Source: Pochonia chlamydosporia 170
Taxonomy: Eukaryota; Ascomycota; Sordariomycetes; Hypocreales; Clavicipitaceae
NCBI RefSeq assembly: GCF_001653235.2
Contig: NC_035792.1
Span: forward strand, 3,162,001-3,226,000
Direction of reading: 5' to 3'
DNA length: 64,000 bases
The notes beneath the pieces were generated by a model. That model saw nothing but the letters and a program-made list of their open reading frames with translations. It was not told the DNA's origin and did no database searches. Positions 30,933-41,454 of the stretch are shown here, piece after piece; position 1 is the stretch's first letter; every line of letters begins with the position of its first letter. The position numbers were made by a program, and so were the translations under genes.

Positions 30933-33900
30933 TTACCGCTTTTTGGGCATAAACAGGCTTGGTTTTGCCTTCTTTCGAGGCCCCGTCGGTATAGGCTTGT
31001 TCATAGCCTGTGTCGCAGTGGTTAATGACTGTTTAAAGACTTCCTCCAGTAACATCAAGTTAGTTACGCACCTTTGAGGAAGCCATTGAGTTGCTAGATT
31101 GACCCGCAGTCGACATCGATCCACTCGGTGCTTGATTCATCGCTGTCACCATCGAGTTCGTCGACGGCTGCGCGGGGGGCCGCTCTGGGGGAACCATTCC
31201 AAGGACCGACATTGCTGAAGGGTCTTTGGGTACAGGCGGTCGAGTCTGTTTGATGGGCTTCTGTCCGAACTTGCCCATCAGACCGCCTCGTTGCGTGCTG
31301 GCAATCTGCTAAGATGTTAGAAGTCTGTGATTGGTTGTTTTCTGCCTTAAATGCTGTTGGTCTGCCACATACTCTCTTCGCCGCCTGCTGCGCCGACTCT
31401 GGTCCGTCGAGTGCTCGCTTTTTTGTTTCAGCAGCTTGTGATTCGGAGGTATGAATAACGGGAGGACCAGCTCCGCGTGGAACAACATTCGGTGGGCCGA
31501 GATCTAGGCTCTGCCGAGATCTAGCTCCATCGCTGAGGGCTGGAGAGGCTGTTGCGTTTCGATTTGGCGTGAATGACCCCAATGTGGTATCCATATCACT
31601 CATTGCAGCGTTTGCCGGCGGGACGTCTGACATCTCAATATCCTGGGGAAAATCCACTCGAGGGGTGGCGTATGTCGAAGGGTTTGCCTTTTCCAAAGGC
31701 TGCCGAAACATTCGGAGTATATCGCCCTTGGTGTAGCGGTCTCTGGATTTGGCGTCTTCAATCAGCTTCTTCCAAAACTCACCCTGAACTAGTGCTCTGG
31801 AATCTCCCAAAATCCATAGTGAGGATTTAGCGCGTGTCAAACCAACGTTCATACGACGAATATCCGTCATGAAACCAATGCCTCCCGTGGAGCTCGCTCG
31901 CACACAAGAAAAGATGATAATTTCGCATTCGCGACCTTGGAAAGCATCCGTCGTATTGAACTCGATGATGTCGGTAATGTTATCGCCATATCGGCTGGTA
32001 AAGCGGTTGCGTAGCTCAAACAACTGGGCCTTGTAAGGTGTAATGATACCAATCTTGCCGGTTAGATCACACTGCTTGTACTCTCTCCTGAAACGGTCGT
32101 AGATTTCCATGGCCACATCCAATTCTCTGGTGTTGACCAATGACTGACCCTTTCTACCTTTCGACTGTACACCCTCCACATCGAAAAATCGGTAAGGGCC
32201 GAGGAGAGTGCTCTGGTGCCAGGGTTGTTGTCGCAGTTGCATCATATCCTGCCCGTCTTGGAGTTGACCTTCGTAAAACTCTTTGCTCGGAAACCTGCTA
32301 ATTTCTGGATGCATTCGATACTGCATATCGAGTAGATGAACCGACTTGGGATGGTTCTGCTGCATTCTCACAAACAAACTTTGATCGTAGCCAAACCTTG
32401 CGGCAGACTGGGACAAGACAGTCGGGGGAAGCTGCTTGGGATCACCAACCAGAATGCACTTACAGCATCCGTACTTGAGTGGAATCAGAGCGCTGAGTTC
32501 AACACACTGGGCAGCCTCATCAATGATGACGGTTTCAAACTCAACATCCAAGTTGCGAAACATTTCATGGCCACTTCCACTGAGCGTTGCACAAAGCACA
32601 TGCGCTGAGTTCAGAATTTCCTGCTGAACTTGTCTTCGACGCATTTCCATCTCTCGTGCCAGAGAATTGCCACTATCTTTGTTTGCATCGATCTGTTTGC
32701 CGATATTCATTTGCTGCCGTTTGAGTTCATCAAATTTTCTGGACAGGGTATTCTGTGTAATGCGGTTGTCCTGAGCTCGTGCCTCGTCAAGAAGTTGTCT
32801 GATTTCCGTAAGCTCTTCCTTGATCTTGGCCGCATCTTCGTGGAGTTTGTCTCTCTCCGCCTTGGCCTTGTCCTTGGTATTATCGCCTTCCATCCGAACC
32901 CGGACCAGCTCGTCGAGGGTAACGTCCTTCACGGCAGCATTGATAGCATCACTTCTACCAAGTCGAAGCACATTGATAGGCTTTGTCTTCCCAGTAGCTG
33001 TCTTAACGCCGTTCTTGAGACGAAGGACTAATTCGTCAACAGCCGCGTTACTGGGAGCACAAACTAGAAGTTTCTTAGACCGACCCTGGGTTATGGGTAC
33101 AGAACTAGCCAAAGGTCGCAGTGGAGCGCCGACAGGGACACCATTCGACACCTGGGCAAGCTGTTCTGACAAAAGGGAACCAACCATTGCGGTAATCGTC
33201 TTCGTCTTGCCTGTTCCAGGTGGTCCTTGAATAAGCGTGAACCCGTCATTGTCCTGAGCCCCAAGAACTGCTACCGCTTGACCGTGATTAAGAGTCCAGT
33301 TTTGCATGGCATTTGAAATCTTCTCGTCACCGTATCGAAGAATCGGTGACGGTTCAGCTTTCAATATTTCATCCATGAGGTCGTAATACTGTAGACTTTC
33401 TAGTGCTGCATATTCTCGTTCGATCGTTGTCATATTTGTAATCTTGACCCCGTGAACAGTGGAGCCGGGCATTAACAAGGTCGAAAGGGGGTTATTTCGC
33501 GATGCCACTCGATAGGTGATTTCAATGAGGTCCTTTTTGTAGGTGATTCGATGCACTCTGGCGAGACAGTGTCTTGAAGCCGGGGTGCTGAGTGGATCTT
33601 GGGCTTCAGATACCAACAGAATATCTCCCTCTGATACGCCTCTGTCACGATTTTGAACAACTGGTAGTGTGAATGCCACTTCCAGATAACTATCCACGCT
33701 TGCTCTGCTCGCCAGCTTCATGCCGAAAGGTTGAGCTGTTATCTCATCCTTTGCCGTGACAAATGACCGCCAAGCTTCAGAAGCCAGCAAAGGAAAGAAA
33801 GTTCCCTGATATGATCTGGGGTCCGGATACTTGGTTGCAACCTCGGAGGCAGTTGGCCCATTAGGTGGGTCGTTGCCTTGGTGGAAAATATCCCATGCCA

Positions 33901-36900
33901 GAATAGTGTTATGAAGTCTGTCCATTGGAGGGATCAATCGCGCTCTCATTTCCTTTACTGAACGCTGTTGCCGTATCTTCTTGACTGGTCTACGAAGTCG
34001 ATCTCGCAAAGCCTGCTGCCGACGTTTCTCGTGCTCGTCAAGACCTTTCTGACCACCCGTACTCAGACTTGCAAGCTGTCCATCAGAATCAGAGTCGGCG
34101 CTATCATCGTCTGATTCCTCATCAGAGCTGTTGACCATGATCTCACTTCTGCCTGCTAGCCCCATGCTGTGGATTCCAGACCCCTCGCTTGGAATGGTTT
34201 CTCCGCGAATCTTCTTCGCCCTCGCAATGGCTTCAGCGTCTCTCTTGGCCTTCTCCGCCTTTTCTCTCTGCCTGCTCTCCTTTAATGCCGAAATCGCCTT
34301 CATGTCGGGCCCCTTGGCTTTAGCCCTTGCTTGCTGTGCTGCGAGGTGTTTCAGAATTGGACTATCTGCAGACCTACTGAGATCCAATACATCGTCCCTA
34401 TTCGTTCTTCTCGGCTTCGATGAATCTGAAGGAGAAGTCCCAGGCGGTGCTGACATGGACCAAGCATCTAGCTTGCTCTGCTTTTTCAACTTTTCTTTGT
34501 TCAAAGTTGTCGTCCGATCTGCAATGCTAGTAGCTGGTCTCACTTGAATTGTCTGAACCTCTTCATCATGGCCCAGAGCTTGGAGCAATTCGGCACGTTG
34601 CTGGTCGTTCAAATTTGTAGAGCGAAGATACTTTCCGGTGGTTCCAGTAGGGATGCAGGCGTCTGTGATGAGTTTTCGGGATGCTTCATTAATTTCCAGT
34701 TTGTTTTCCCTCAGCCGTGTCAAGATCTTGCAGAGAACGCGAACTGTCACATCAACCAACCATCTATCCTTCAGCCGAATCATGTTCTCCATCCCCCTGA
34801 AGTTGTCCTTGGCCGGCCCAAGAATGATCGGCATCACATCTTGTTCGCTCTTGCCCAAAGCGGTGGCCGAGGTGAGCAGGCCATCTTCTGCAATAAGAGC
34901 CTCCGCCAGCTCCATGATTTCTCGGCAGAACTCAGTCATGATGGCATTTGGAATACAAAATGACCAGGATTCTATGTTGAGACAAGACTTCGAAACGAAT
35001 CGCCACTGCTCATTCCACCAACGCAGCACTACAGCAGCGGACTTTGAGTTTAGCGTCTTAGTTCTGAGAACTCCCGATGTTGGGTCGGAGAGTCCTCTGA
35101 GAACATCCCTGCTCATATTGAGTAATGGTCGGATAGGCCCCCAAGGAAACGGCGGCCGCAATATTTTCTCCAGCGTCCAAACGATGGAAGAGAGGGTTTG
35201 CTCCGGGTGTAGTTGAGACATGTGTTCTAAAGCGCCGCTTCGCGATAATTCACCTGTCCAGCTTTTGAGAATCTCGGCTGATCCTTCAGCCAGGTCAGAA
35301 TTGTCGTGAACAGACAGTCCGACGATAACTTGGAATGGTAAACGGTCTGCAAATAGGAGATTCAGGTCAGTCGCATCCACCTCAGAGATTCGACCCAAAA
35401 TCCTTGCCAACACATCAGCGATGGTGTTGAGGGATGCGTTGAATCGTTCACTGGACTCATTCAGTTTGTTGACGGTCTTGCGCGGCCGAATCTGTTCCAC
35501 CGAAATCAGAGAAGCAAGGGACACCAGGACGTCCTTCGCCAATGTCACTTGATCCCCTGAGGAATCAAATAATTCTACAATGCCTTCCCAAAACACTTGT
35601 GATTTCCGAATTATTGCCGATTGAAGTTGCTTGTTGTTGTGAATGGCTTGGAACTCCTCTGAAAACATTTTCATGTCTAATCTCATGGCAGCCTGTATAA
35701 CGGACATGGCGGCGTCAGAGACTTTGAATGTTGTCCAACCTTCGCGAGATTCACGCGGTGGCCGCAGATTTCCCAATATGACATCTTTGTACTTTACGAT
35801 GAGGTTAAAGGCGCCGCCCGCGTATAGATGAGTCGTGCCGGATGCAATCTGAGTATTCGGATCCAAGAAGGTTTTCATGGTGAAGTTCATGGCATCAAAC
35901 CCAGCGCGAATACACGCGGATTGCCCAGGTTCCCCAATAGATGGGTCCTTTGCCAACGTCTCAAACAACGTATGCATAATAACCTCACAGGCGTCATACC
36001 TACGATCCCGATTCAAGGACATCAGCCAGGGCTGAATCCAAGATGTCGGAAAGGGCACAACATCCGAATCCATGCTGAACCCACTCCAACAATCATCCAG
36101 AGATTGACGGAGCAGAGTATGGTACACGGGGCTCGCAAAGATTAGATCAGCAATTACGTTGGGCCGGGCATCACCGACCACGTCCCATAAGGCTTTGGAG
36201 TAATCCTTCAAGAAAATGGTCAGTACGCGAATCGCAACAACCAGTATCCCTTCGGAGAAACAGCTCTGGATGTGACGGAACAGCAAGTCGTAAATACTGG
36301 AGCCTTGGCGCAACTCCAGACTGCGCAAACGGCTGTGGCTCAAGTTCTCTGGCAGCTTAGTCAAAATAATCTCAAATCCTTCCCAGAAACGCTCAATCAC
36401 CAATCGCTCTTCACTCGACAGGGAGGGTGTAACCTGGATCCTAGCGATATCATCTATGGCGTTGGTCAATCCATCGCTTACCGCCCAATCAAATTGGGCC
36501 TCCGTCATTGACTTTGAGTCGATGAATTTCCAATTCTCTTGTGCCCATCGCCGTCGATCATCATTTTTTTGGTCAAACAAGAAGAAAGTCATGCCAGGAA
36601 GCGGATTTTTAGTCCCCAGCTTGAGGTAGTTTTTGCCCTGTAGTCGCATAAACACGTACTGAAAGAGTGTGCGTTGATCGGGATTCCTCATATATGGCAT
36701 GCAGCAGAGTGCTTCGTAAACAGCAATGAGAACTACCGACAAATGTTGCCCAAATTGGGTCTTTTTGAAGACTGCGCCACTGTCTTCAATCTTGCCAATG
36801 TATTCCTTGGCCCAGGTGAGGTTGCATGTAATTCTTGCGACGTCGATTCGATCCAGCATTTGTTCGATGTGTTCGATAACCTGTTCGTTCCACTTTCTGT

Positions 36901-37305
36901 GATTGTGTCAGAGGGTGTTAGTTCTAGAGGACAGAGGTTGTAAACGTACTCGGAAAATTTTTGGAGATAGACCTGCCGTTCCATGTGCCAATTGAGAACA
37001 CATTCGGAGCAGTTTTTAAGGCCATCTTCAAGTCTGTCCTTAAACTCTTCGAGCCATTTTCCGGCATCACTTTTATCAAAGCCAAAAATTAGGCTGTTCC
37101 AATAGGTGATCTCGATGCGGCAATTACCGTTCTCGATACGTTGCTTCTTTTCCTCTATAGTAATTGTCGAGTCCGGGTCGTCGTCGAGCCTTTTGTAATC
37201 CTCGTGATCATTGGAGTCGACTTTCGGACACAGTAGGTGACAATCAGGCGGCAGCTTTTGAAATTCCTCATACCATTTTGCCAGCTCCTCATTAAGTTCC
37301 GACAT
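30933..37305 (-). CDS. SEN1: SEN1-type RNA/DNA helicase
   Basis: Four exons: 37305-36950, 36896-31373, 31305-31072 and 31007-30933. Introns are 53, 67 and 64 nt, and the product has 2062 residues. The long helical N-terminal domain (starting MSELNEELAKWYEEFQKLPP) matches Sen1, which uses it to contact RNA polymerase II. The SF1B helicase core occupies about 1270-1850: Walker A LIQGPPGTGKTKTITAMV (about 1342), Walker B VIIDEAAQCVE (about 1577), GDPKQLPPTVLS, LDMQYRMHPEISRF, NTTDAFQGRECEIII and MNVGLTRAKSSLWILG. The tail is disordered and ends in a basic stretch (GPRKKAKPSLFMPKKR), likely a nuclear localisation signal encoded by the last exon. Sen1/senataxin terminates non-coding transcription and resolves R-loops. 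The third exon has a tandem NAGNAG-type acceptor. It diverges from the RID-type methyltransferase. Confidence 0.95.
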
Positions 37306-38638
37306 GTTGGCGTTGGAGTCTGGTGCCCATCTCCATCTACCTGGCTAGCTATCAGGTGACCAGCTGTCCAGGCTCGTAGGTAGAATAATATTCCTGTAAA
37401 TTAAACGATGCGCCCGAATCGAAGTGATGTACCTATGCCAATCGTTCGCGAAGGTTGGGACTTCAAGGCTGGGTAGACGATGCGGGTGCTTTCTGGCCTT
37501 GCTCCTGACCAGAGCCCCCAGGTATCAACGAAAGTCGGATGAGGAACGAGGTAGAGGAATGATCCGCTTCAAATTTCGCCAGTCTATCGGTACAGAGGAA
37601 TGATCGTGGGAATGACTTGTTTAGGCCGTCGTGTGGGTTTGGTGAAGTCGATGATGCCTCGAAACTTGGCGGCATCAAGCAAGGAGATGATGTCTAGCTG
37701 TCTTTGTCAAGCTGATGTATGGTGCACTTTTTTCTTTGCCCACACACGCGTTGAGTGCTCATACTTCTTGGCGCGCGTGTGATGGTGGAAGTGGACCCAG
37801 TTGAACTTTGCCTCAAGTGGTCTGGAGCTTAATAAATATCCGCTCCAGGTGCCTGTGTTCAACCGGCCCGGCAACTACAGCCGTGGTCCGTGCGCATCGC
37901 ACCTGCCGTGACAACTCAGCACACTCAGAGCCCAGATGTCCAGTCTCCAGCTGAGTCTAGGAGTATGAGAAACACCGATTTGGATGCACTTTCTATATAA
38001 CTTCACTCGTGCTATCTATTCTTCTGCTCACAGATTTCGCCAAGTAACGCTTAAAAAAAAAAGGTAAGGAAAAGAAATTAGATGCCGTAAAGCGAAGTCA
38101 GCGCATACACATATCGGAAGAATGTGCGAAACGAACTCCATTCACTATGCGGGTTGAGCCTGGCCGGCTTTGGCCACCACAACGAAGTGCGCTTTGGTAC
38201 ATATATATCATATGGCAACATTGAACTTTGCTCTTCTTCCAGAATGAAAGCATTGTGAATTCGAGCTCTCATCTCTTTAACTAATGGCCCCGATTCATGA
38301 TTCATACTGCAAAGAGCAAACGGTTTACGATGCACACTCAGGACCTGCTCACAACTTCCTCACCCGCATCGTTGCAAGGCGCAGAGTGCTTGCATCCCCG
38401 ACATGACAAACTTCACCTAGACCTACGCTTTCTATTCCTCCTTGACATGTCCTTCGAGCTGAGTGCATTTGATTCAATTTGTATCTCTCATTTGTAAGTA
38501 CGAAAGTGTCACAGATGAATTACGCTTCCGAATGAGACGTCCCTGTTCGCTCGAACCAGCCTCGTTTCAACATCGTATGCCTCTGCTACCTAAGTTGATC
38601 ATATTTTCGACAAATGCTCCCCAACAGCCGCAGTGGTA
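37306..38638. promoter_or_regulatory. Divergent promoter region of SEN1 and the RID-type methyltransferase
   Basis: This 1.33-kb stretch lies between two outward-reading starts (37305 minus, 38639 plus). It contains an A10 run near 38052 and several short frames without recognisable content. It must contain both promoters, but I cannot name individual sites. Confidence 0.5.
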
Positions 38639-40585
38639 ATGGCACTTCTCTCTGGGGTACAAATAGAAGGCCCGTCCCGAAATGGCCGCAGCACGAGCCC
38701 GGCTTCTTCTTGCACACTGGGCCACGAGGACGAAGAGACAGTACAAGTTGTTGGTGTTAACATCACAAACTGGATTAATCACGTTGATTCTTCTCAACGG
38801 CAACAAGTCCACGGGAATACGGCGCAACAAGCCCGGCTAACTTCTCAACGCAACTTCCAACTCGGAGATGTTATTGAGGTAAAAAATACTAGACTGGGCG
38901 ATCATCGAGTCGACTTTATACAAGTGAAGCATGTTTCTCGAAACACAGTATCTGGAAGAAAATTTCGAGGCGTTCCATTTACCAGGACACGAAATATGTC
39001 GGGGCGTCTCCCCAAAAAAGTCAACGAAGTGTGCATGATGCTGCACTTTCGTCGAGAAGACGGACGAACCCCTGATGATTTCCCATTATTGGTCGATGTA
39101 ACAGAAGAATTTGTTGTCCGAAAGCGAAATCTAATATTTACAAACGCCACATTTCCAGAGCATTCTGCTTTGCATCGTCCCACCAGAGGCAAGCGCCGGG
39201 TCCGGAATCACCATATTCGTCAGAGAGGTAATATCGTCTGTCGATGGAAATGGACAATATTCTTTCTTGAGAATCGCTCTGCAGCCAACATTGAGGAAGA
39301 GACCTTCGAGCGAATAACGGCTGCTGAAGTGAATGAGCGCCGGTACTTTGTCCCAGAAGAACTTTTATGCAACAGATGGCGAGGGGGTCGTGTTAGGGGA
39401 GGTTGTTGGATTCCTGGTCAAAGCCAAGATACTAATGCTATTGATATCAGCGACATATCACATCAGCCAGGTCGCCAATTTCGAGCGCGCAATCAGAAAT
39501 ACACATTCTTTGATGCCTTCTCGGGGGCAGGAGGTGTTTCAAGAGGAGCGCAAACCGCTGGCTTTCGGGTATCTCACGCTATTGATAAGTCACCAAAGGT
39601 TTGGGAAACATACTCGCTCAACTTTCCAGAGACCGAACTCTACAAAGGACCAATTGACAAATTCATGCGAGAAACAAACGACTCATCGATTCGAGTAGAT
39701 GTACTTCATATATCCCCGCCATGCCAATACTTCTCACCGGCACATACAAGACCGTCCGCCCACGATGACGATAACAAATTTGCACAATTCAGCTGCTCCA
39801 GTCTTGTGAAAAGGCTCCGTCCCAGATTGGTGACCATCGAGCAGACATATGGGGTACTCCATGATCGACATCGCCCGTACTTCCACACGCTTATTGGAGA
39901 TCTCACACAGCTTGGCTATTCGGTGAGATGGAGAATCGTATCACTCTGTACCTGGGGCTTGCCCCAAACACGCAAACGACTTATCGTAATTGCCGCTGGT
40001 CCTGGTGAACGACTACCGGATTTTCCGCCGCCGACGCATTCAGAGAATGGCGAAGGCGGTTTGCGTCCATATACTACGATCAGACAGGCGCTTGGCAGCC
40101 TGCTAGTGGATGATAGTTTACACAATCTAACAGCCAGGAGCCTGTTTCAAGTGCGAAAACGCCCTTTGAGCTTTGACACATTGTTGGGAACCATACGAAC
40201 TGGAATGGGAGACTTTTATTATCCGGATGGGACGCGACGCTATACGCTGCGAGAATTCGCTTGTCTGCAAGGGTTCCCAAATTACCATAAATTTCGAGGA
40301 ATGGCAAAGAGTATAAAGTCACAGATAGGAAACGCATTCCCTCCTAGCTGTGTCAAATTTTTATATCGGCATTTGGAGAAGTGGCTCTTGGAACAAGACG
40401 ACATTTCACCATATCAGCCTTCTGCGGATGACGTGGTGATGATTGATGCAGAAGTCTCAGATACTGGTAGTTCTGATTCGGATTTGCAAGACATAATGAA
40501 CCACACCATAGATCTCACTGGGGAGGACGAGCTTGGTGCTCAGTGGCATATCAACAATCCGACCGACTTTATGGATCTCACCTGA
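38639..40585 (+). CDS. rid: C5-cytosine DNA methyltransferase, RID/Masc1 type
   Basis: A single exon encodes 648 residues. The open frame begins two codons earlier with GTG, and the first ATG is at 38639 (MALLSGVQIEG). The N-terminal part (about 75-190) looks like a BAH-type module (GDVIEVKNTRLGDHRVDFIQ). The catalytic domain has motif I FFDAFSGAGGVSRGAQTAGF (about 290), motif IV ISPPCQYFSPAHT with the nucleophilic Cys (about 361), motif VI VTIEQTYG, motif VIII-like WGLPQTRKRLIVIAAG, motif IX REFACLQGFPNYHKF and motif X QIGNAFPPSCVK. The EQT in motif VI replaces the usual ENV, and with the SPAHT after PCQ it points to the fungus-specific RID/Masc1 group. RID is required for repeat-induced point mutation in Neurospora, and Masc1 for methylation induced premeiotically in Ascobolus. 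A sexual-cycle role here is inference. All key motifs are intact. Confidence 0.92.
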   Translation: MALLSGVQIEGPSRNGRSTSPASSCTLGHEDEETVQVVGVNITNWINHVDSSQRQQVHGNTAQQARLTSQRNFQLGDVIEVKNTRLGDHRVDFIQVKHVSRNTVSGRKFRGVPFTRTRNMSGRLPKKVNEVCMMLHFRREDGRTPDDFPLLVDVTEEFVVRKRNLIFTNATFPEHSALHRPTRGKRRVRNHHIRQRGNIVCRWKWTIFFLENRSAANIEEETFERITAAEVNERRYFVPEELLCNRWRGGRVRGGCWIPGQSQDTNAIDISDISHQPGRQFRARNQKYTFFDAFSGAGGVSRGAQTAGFRVSHAIDKSPKVWETYSLNFPETELYKGPIDKFMRETNDSSIRVDVLHISPPCQYFSPAHTRPSAHDDDNKFAQFSCSSLVKRLRPRLVTIEQTYGVLHDRHRPYFHTLIGDLTQLGYSVRWRIVSLCTWGLPQTRKRLIVIAAGPGERLPDFPPPTHSENGEGGLRPYTTIRQALGSLLVDDSLHNLTARSLFQVRKRPLSFDTLLGTIRTGMGDFYYPDGTRRYTLREFACLQGFPNYHKFRGMAKSIKSQIGNAFPPSCVKFLYRHLEKWLLEQDDISPYQPSADDVVMIDAEVSDTGSSDSDLQDIMNHTIDLTGEDELGAQWHINNPTDFMDLT

Positions 40586-41454
40586 GTTGTCGGAGAGACG
40601 GAGCAATCGAACTTGGTACGGTATTCAACGGAGATATTCAAGTCATTGATGCAAGGTGATGTGGTCTACGTAAACAAATGTAATAGATGCCGCTATCGTG
40701 AATTCAGAAGAGCACACTGTGATGTAGCTACGAGCCGCAATGGAGAAGTCTGTTGACGAAGCTATCCTAGAAATCTCTATACTTCAATTCTCTATTAATT
40801 GTCTAATCCGTGTCACTGTGAATTGCAAGACCACACATCCAAAGCACATCCAACTCCGCCTCACACAACTCCGGCGGTTGAAGAGACTCTTTTTTTTTTG
40901 CACATTTGCGTAACGCCATGACCAAATACATCTATCGAGCCTAGATTAAGCTGAATGCCTACCTAGGTAAGTAGTTTACATGCTGTAAAGTTTCTTATCC
41001 CATTTTCTATCGGTTCGTCAGTCAGTAGTACTAGAGGAAGCGGAGTCAAGAAACACGGAGGCAGAATAAAATGAACACACAAACTGTTGAAAATTACTTC
41101 ACAAGTTCTTCGGAACCAGAATTCCTGAAATGGAAAATATTCTTATGTGCGGCAGCTGGCAAGTAATTAGCAGTTGGTGTTGCCGGCTGGCTGCCACTTG
41201 GCAGGCAGGAACCTACGCATCGAGCTTTCTGTTTAAATGCCTCCCCCCCGTATTGTCTTCCGCTTCTTTCTCATCACCATTCTGACTCTTTATCCATCCA
41301 CCTATCAATATAGCCACGGTTTGCAATAACTGTCTGCTGTTTTCCTGAAATCTCCTCTCCTTTCGGCCTTGCCCTAGTACGGTCGTGGAAAGCAGAGTCT
41401 GAACAAGACACTGCTGAACTGCTTTCTGGACCTACACCAAAGCCGCCTGTTATA
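40586..41454. other. Intergenic region between the methyltransferase and the SF1 helicase
   Basis: This is about 870 bp between two plus-strand genes. It has an ACCTAGGT palindrome near 40966 and CT-rich sequence from 41240 to 41290 likely close to the helicase promoter. No gene is seen. Confidence 0.45.
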
